Shown here in pieces: positions 4,468 to 6,966 of a stretch of 6,966 nt of DNA (positions are counted from its first letter, which is position 1; every line of letters starts with the position of its first letter). Both the position numbers and the translations under genes were made by a program. The stretch spans positions 1 to 6,966 of the forward strand of contig JALONY010000082.1 in NCBI GenBank assembly GCA_025454715.1, written 5' to 3'. The stretch is from Anaerolineae bacterium. Its GTDB lineage: Bacteria > Chloroflexota > Anaerolineae > Aggregatilineales > Phototrophicaceae. Below the pieces are notes generated by a model that did not search any database, was not told the origin of the DNA, and worked only from the letters and a program-made list of their open reading frames with translations.

Positions 4468-6966
4468 GGGCGTCCTCGCTCAGGGCGGCGTGGATGAGTG
4501 GGTCGAGGTCGGTGCTTAAGGCGGCCTCGAGCTGGTCGGCAGGCAAGAGATGGGTGTGGTTATAGGCGATGTAGTGCAGCTTGGTCGTCAGGGCGAGGTC
4601 GGGCAGGTGCGCCAAGCGCTCGCGCACGGCGCGGGTGTAGACGGCCAGTTGGGTCAGGTGGCGTTGCGAGTGGGCGGTGAAGTCCCGCTGAGGGACGTAA
4701 TCGGTCTTATAGTCCACCAAGACCCACGCGCTGCCCGCCGTGCGGTAGAGCAGGTCGATTTGGCCGTGGATAATGCGCTTGTGCGCCCCCAGCGCGTAGA
4801 CGAACGGGATTTCGCGGTAGACGTGCTCACCGGCGTTTTGGATGTCGTGGTAGAGGGGCGAGGCGCGGTACTGCTCCAGCAGGTCGGCGGCGCGGGTCAC
4901 GGCGTCGTCGTGCAGGTTGGGCGCGACCGACTGCGACCAGACCAGCCCCTGCAACAAGCTGCGTAGGGCGTCACCGGTCAGGGCGTCGTAGCCGAAACGG
5001 ATGGCCTCGTGCACCACCTCCCCAACGATGCGCGCCGGTGCGTGCCCCGACCCTTCGCCACCGGTCAAGAATCGGATGGGCGAGTCCGATTGGCCGACCA
5101 CCCCGCGCCGGAAGCGCGCCCGTGCGGCGTTGCGCGCATCGTCGGTGTCGGCATGTTGGCTTTGGCTGAGGTGGGCGAGGTCGGTGGTGGTGATGTGGCG
5201 GGCACGGTCGAACGGTTGGCTGGGCACGGTCTGGAGCAGGTCGGGGGCGACCGGTGCGATGCCCTCGACGGCGGGCGGGATGGCCTTGGGGGCGGTTTGG
5301 GCGCGTTGGCGGACGACTGGCTTGGCGACGATGTCGGCGAACGCGACCGAGTCGTTAAAGTCGCTTTGCAGCGTGTTTCGTTGCGCGAGAATTTTCCCGA
5401 GTTTGGTGTTGTCCGACTCGCTGGCAGAGCCGGTCACGATTAAGAGGTCTTTGGCGCGGGTGGCGGCGACGTAGAACACGCGCAAGGCCTCGGCGGACTC
5501 ACGGTCGTTTTGGGCGTCGATGGCGCGCTGGGTGATAGGCGCTTGGGGAGGCTTGTCTTTGTCTTTTTCACCCTTAGACGGTGGTCTACAGGCCAGCGTG
5601 CGCTCTGGGCTGAGCAGTAAGCGTGCAGCGCCGCTGCCGCCGCCCTTACTACTGGCGTCGGGCAGGAATACCACGCGGAACTCCAGCCCTTTGCTGGCGT
5701 GGATGGTCATGATTTGCACCGCGTTTTCGGCGTCCAAGGCCGCGTCGGACTCACGGGCTTCGGCGTCTTTGGCTTGGGTCAGGTAGTTGAGGAACGCGCT
5801 GAGGGTAATCATGCCGCTGCGCTCGGCCAAGCTGACCATCTTGTGTAGGTTGGCGCGGGCTTGTGCGCCCGCATATTGCGCCTCGACCATCGGGAGGGTG
5901 CCGGTGCGCTCCAGCAGCTCGCGCAGCAGGTCGGCCACGCGGGTGCGGCGCGCCTTGGGTCGCAGGGTGTTCAAGACCGCACGGGCGAGGTCGAGCTGTG
6001 GCAATTCATCGGTGGGGAAGTCGGCGGGCGGGGCGGCGGTGAGGGCGTCCCACAGCGAGACGAGAGGGTCGCGGCGCAACACGTATAGGGCGGCATCGCT
6101 CAGGCCGAACAACGGGCTATGGAGGGTGGTGGCCAACGCGAGGTCGTCATGCGGGGCGAACAGCGCGCTCAGCGCGTGCGTGAGGTCTTCGACCTCGCGG
6201 CGGTTGAAATAACCACGCCCGGCGTTGGTCTGAAACGGGATGTCATGGGCGCGCAGGGCATCCTCGTAGGTGTCGAAGTGTGTGCCTGCCCGAAAAAGTA
6301 GCGCGATGTCGCCCCAGCGCACGCCCTCGGCTTGTAAGGCGGCTATGTGTTCGGCGATGTGGCGGGCTTCTTGGACGCGAATATCATCGGCAGACCATTT
6401 CGTGACGCCCTCAACGAGGTCTTGTTTGGGGTTGAACGTGTGCACGCGGAAATAGGGGGCGGTGGGCTGGTTGGGCGTGGTGCGGTGCGCCGTCAACGGC
6501 TCGAACTCGACGTAAGCCTCAAGGTTGCGTGCGTTGGCGGGCGGTTTCATTACCTCTGCAAACAAGGCGTTGAGCACGTCCAGCAACGGCGCGTGCGTGC
6601 GGTAGGACGTATCGAGGGCGATGCTGTGGGCGAGGGTGGTTTTGGCGGCGGCAAACACGGTGTGGTCGGAGCCGCGAAAGCCGTAAATCGACTGTTTGGG
6701 GTCGCCGACGATGAACAACCTGCCGCGCTCGGTGGGTGGGGCAACCCGCCGGATGATGTCCCATTGGGCGGCGCTGGTGTCTTGGAACTCGTCCACCATG
6801 ACTTGGGCGAATTGGGCTTGGTAGCGCGCCGCCACCGCGTCATCGCGCAGGGCGTGGGCGGCCAAATGCTCGAGGTCGTTGAAATCGAGGACGTTACGGC
6901 GGTATTTGGCCTCGGTATAAGCGTTCCAGACCTCCCGCGCCAGCGCGTGCCACCCGACCGTATAGA
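4457..6966 (-). CDS. addA: AddA-type ATP-dependent helicase/nuclease (UvrD superfamily), N-terminus beyond window
   Basis: An open frame enters from the right edge and ends at TAA 4457-4459, giving 835 visible residues; full AddA proteins have about 1,100-1,250, so the Walker A end is missing. Counting from the first complete codon (6964), superfamily 1 motifs run in order: VDEFQDTS (57-64, Walker B), GDPKQSIYGFRG (87-98), SYRTH (120-124), the AddA/UvrD-type GRGYFNRREVEDL (249-261), TIHASKGLEF (420-429) and VAATRAKD (499-506). The C-terminal 190 residues form a RecB-family PD-(D/E)XK nuclease: His652 in GEVVHEAI, Asp737 in GQIDLLY, Asp751 and Lys753 in VDYKTD, and QLAVYTRA (772-779); all catalytic residues are intact. 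Such enzymes act with AddB to unwind and resect double-strand DNA ends for RecA-dependent repair. The upstream stretch LDFNDLEHLA (28-37) is typical of AddA, which argues against RecB. No addB is in the window; if present, it should lie to the right. It overlaps the next gene by 8-11 nt. Confidence 0.93.
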   Translation of the reverse strand, partial: YTVGWHALAREVWNAYTEAKYRRNVLDFNDLEHLAAHALRDDAVAARYQAQFAQVMVDEFQDTSAAQWDIIRRVAPPTERGRLFIVGDPKQSIYGFRGSDHTVFAAAKTTLAHSIALDTSYRTHAPLLDVLNALFAEVMKPPANARNLEAYVEFEPLTAHRTTPNQPTAPYFRVHTFNPKQDLVEGVTKWSADDIRVQEARHIAEHIAALQAEGVRWGDIALLFRAGTHFDTYEDALRAHDIPFQTNAGRGYFNRREVEDLTHALSALFAPHDDLALATTLHSPLFGLSDAALYVLRRDPLVSLWDALTAAPPADFPTDELPQLDLARAVLNTLRPKARRTRVADLLRELLERTGTLPMVEAQYAGAQARANLHKMVSLAERSGMITLSAFLNYLTQAKDAEARESDAALDAENAVQIMTIHASKGLEFRVVFLPDASSKGGGSGAARLLLSPERTLACRPPSKGEKDKDKPPQAPITQRAIDAQNDRESAEALRVFYVAATRAKDLLIVTGSASESDNTKLGKILAQRNTLQSDFNDSVAFADIVAKPVVRQRAQTAPKAIPPAVEGIAPVAPDLLQTVPSQPFDRARHITTTDLAHLSQSQHADTDDARNAARARFRRGVVGQSDSPIRFLTGGEGSGHAPARIVGEVVHEAIRFGYDALTGDALRSLLQGLVWSQSVAPNLHDDAVTRAADLLEQYRASPLYHDIQNAGEHVYREIPFVYALGAHKRIIHGQIDLLYRTAGSAWVLVDYKTDYVPQRDFTAHSQRHLTQLAVYTRAVRERLAHLPDLALTTKLHYIAYNHTHLLPADQLEAALSTDLDPLIHAALSEDARDG

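Noticed and set aside
6863..6865. TTG as the start codon of the helicase gene
   Set aside because: The frame stays open upstream to the window edge and encodes LDFNDLEHLA, a conserved AddA stretch that spans this TTG, so the codon is an internal leucine.
4457..6966. Annotation as RecB or as a plain UvrD helicase
   Set aside because: A C-terminal nuclease domain excludes plain UvrD. The LDFNDLEHLA and GRGYFNRREVEDL stretches look more like AddA than RecB, though without the N-terminus and addB this is not absolute.
6266..6966. A CRISPR, phage or defence-island reading of the helicase-nuclease
   Set aside because: No direct repeats, integrase, or other defence genes are visible, and all motifs fit a housekeeping recombination enzyme.

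Overview
The window is about 7 kb of GC-rich bacterial chromosome. Every gene I can support lies on the minus strand, so transcription runs from right to left. There are six protein genes, two of them cut by the window edges. I see no tRNA, rRNA, CRISPR array, insertion sequence or phage gene. The proteins resemble those of Chloroflexota (Anaerolineae-like): a RocA-type P5C dehydrogenase, an AddA-like helicase-nuclease, a zinc-less quinone-oxidoreductase-like MDR enzyme and an anonymous permease-like membrane protein. That placement is from recall of protein style only and is weakly held.

Right half (6966 to 3508): the last 835 codons of an AddA-type UvrD/REP helicase with a C-terminal PD-(D/E)XK nuclease domain, the kind of enzyme that processes double-strand DNA ends. 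Its stop codon overlaps the start of a 319-residue polytopic membrane protein by 8 to 11 nt, so the two are probably cotranscribed and translationally coupled. No terminator is visible after the membrane protein.

Middle (3507 to 1776): a 106-bp gap holds an extended -10 promoter for a complete 1-pyrroline-5-carboxylate dehydrogenase gene, the second step of proline degradation to glutamate. A strong intrinsic terminator follows its stop codon.

Left part (1775 to 1): an AT-rich regulatory region of about 80 bp, then a tight three-gene operon: a four-helix membrane protein with a DUF2178-like look, a 73-residue XRE-type repressor-like protein (2 nt gap), and a zinc-independent MDR oxidoreductase (20 nt gap) that runs off the left edge. 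The regulatory region carries two nearly identical 18-bp palindromes exactly 42 bp apart. One lies over the probable -35 element and the other over the probable transcription start. This looks like an autoregulated membrane-protein/repressor module that has an oxidoreductase as third gene. It is the most interesting item in the window; the rest looks like ordinary housekeeping and catabolic genes.
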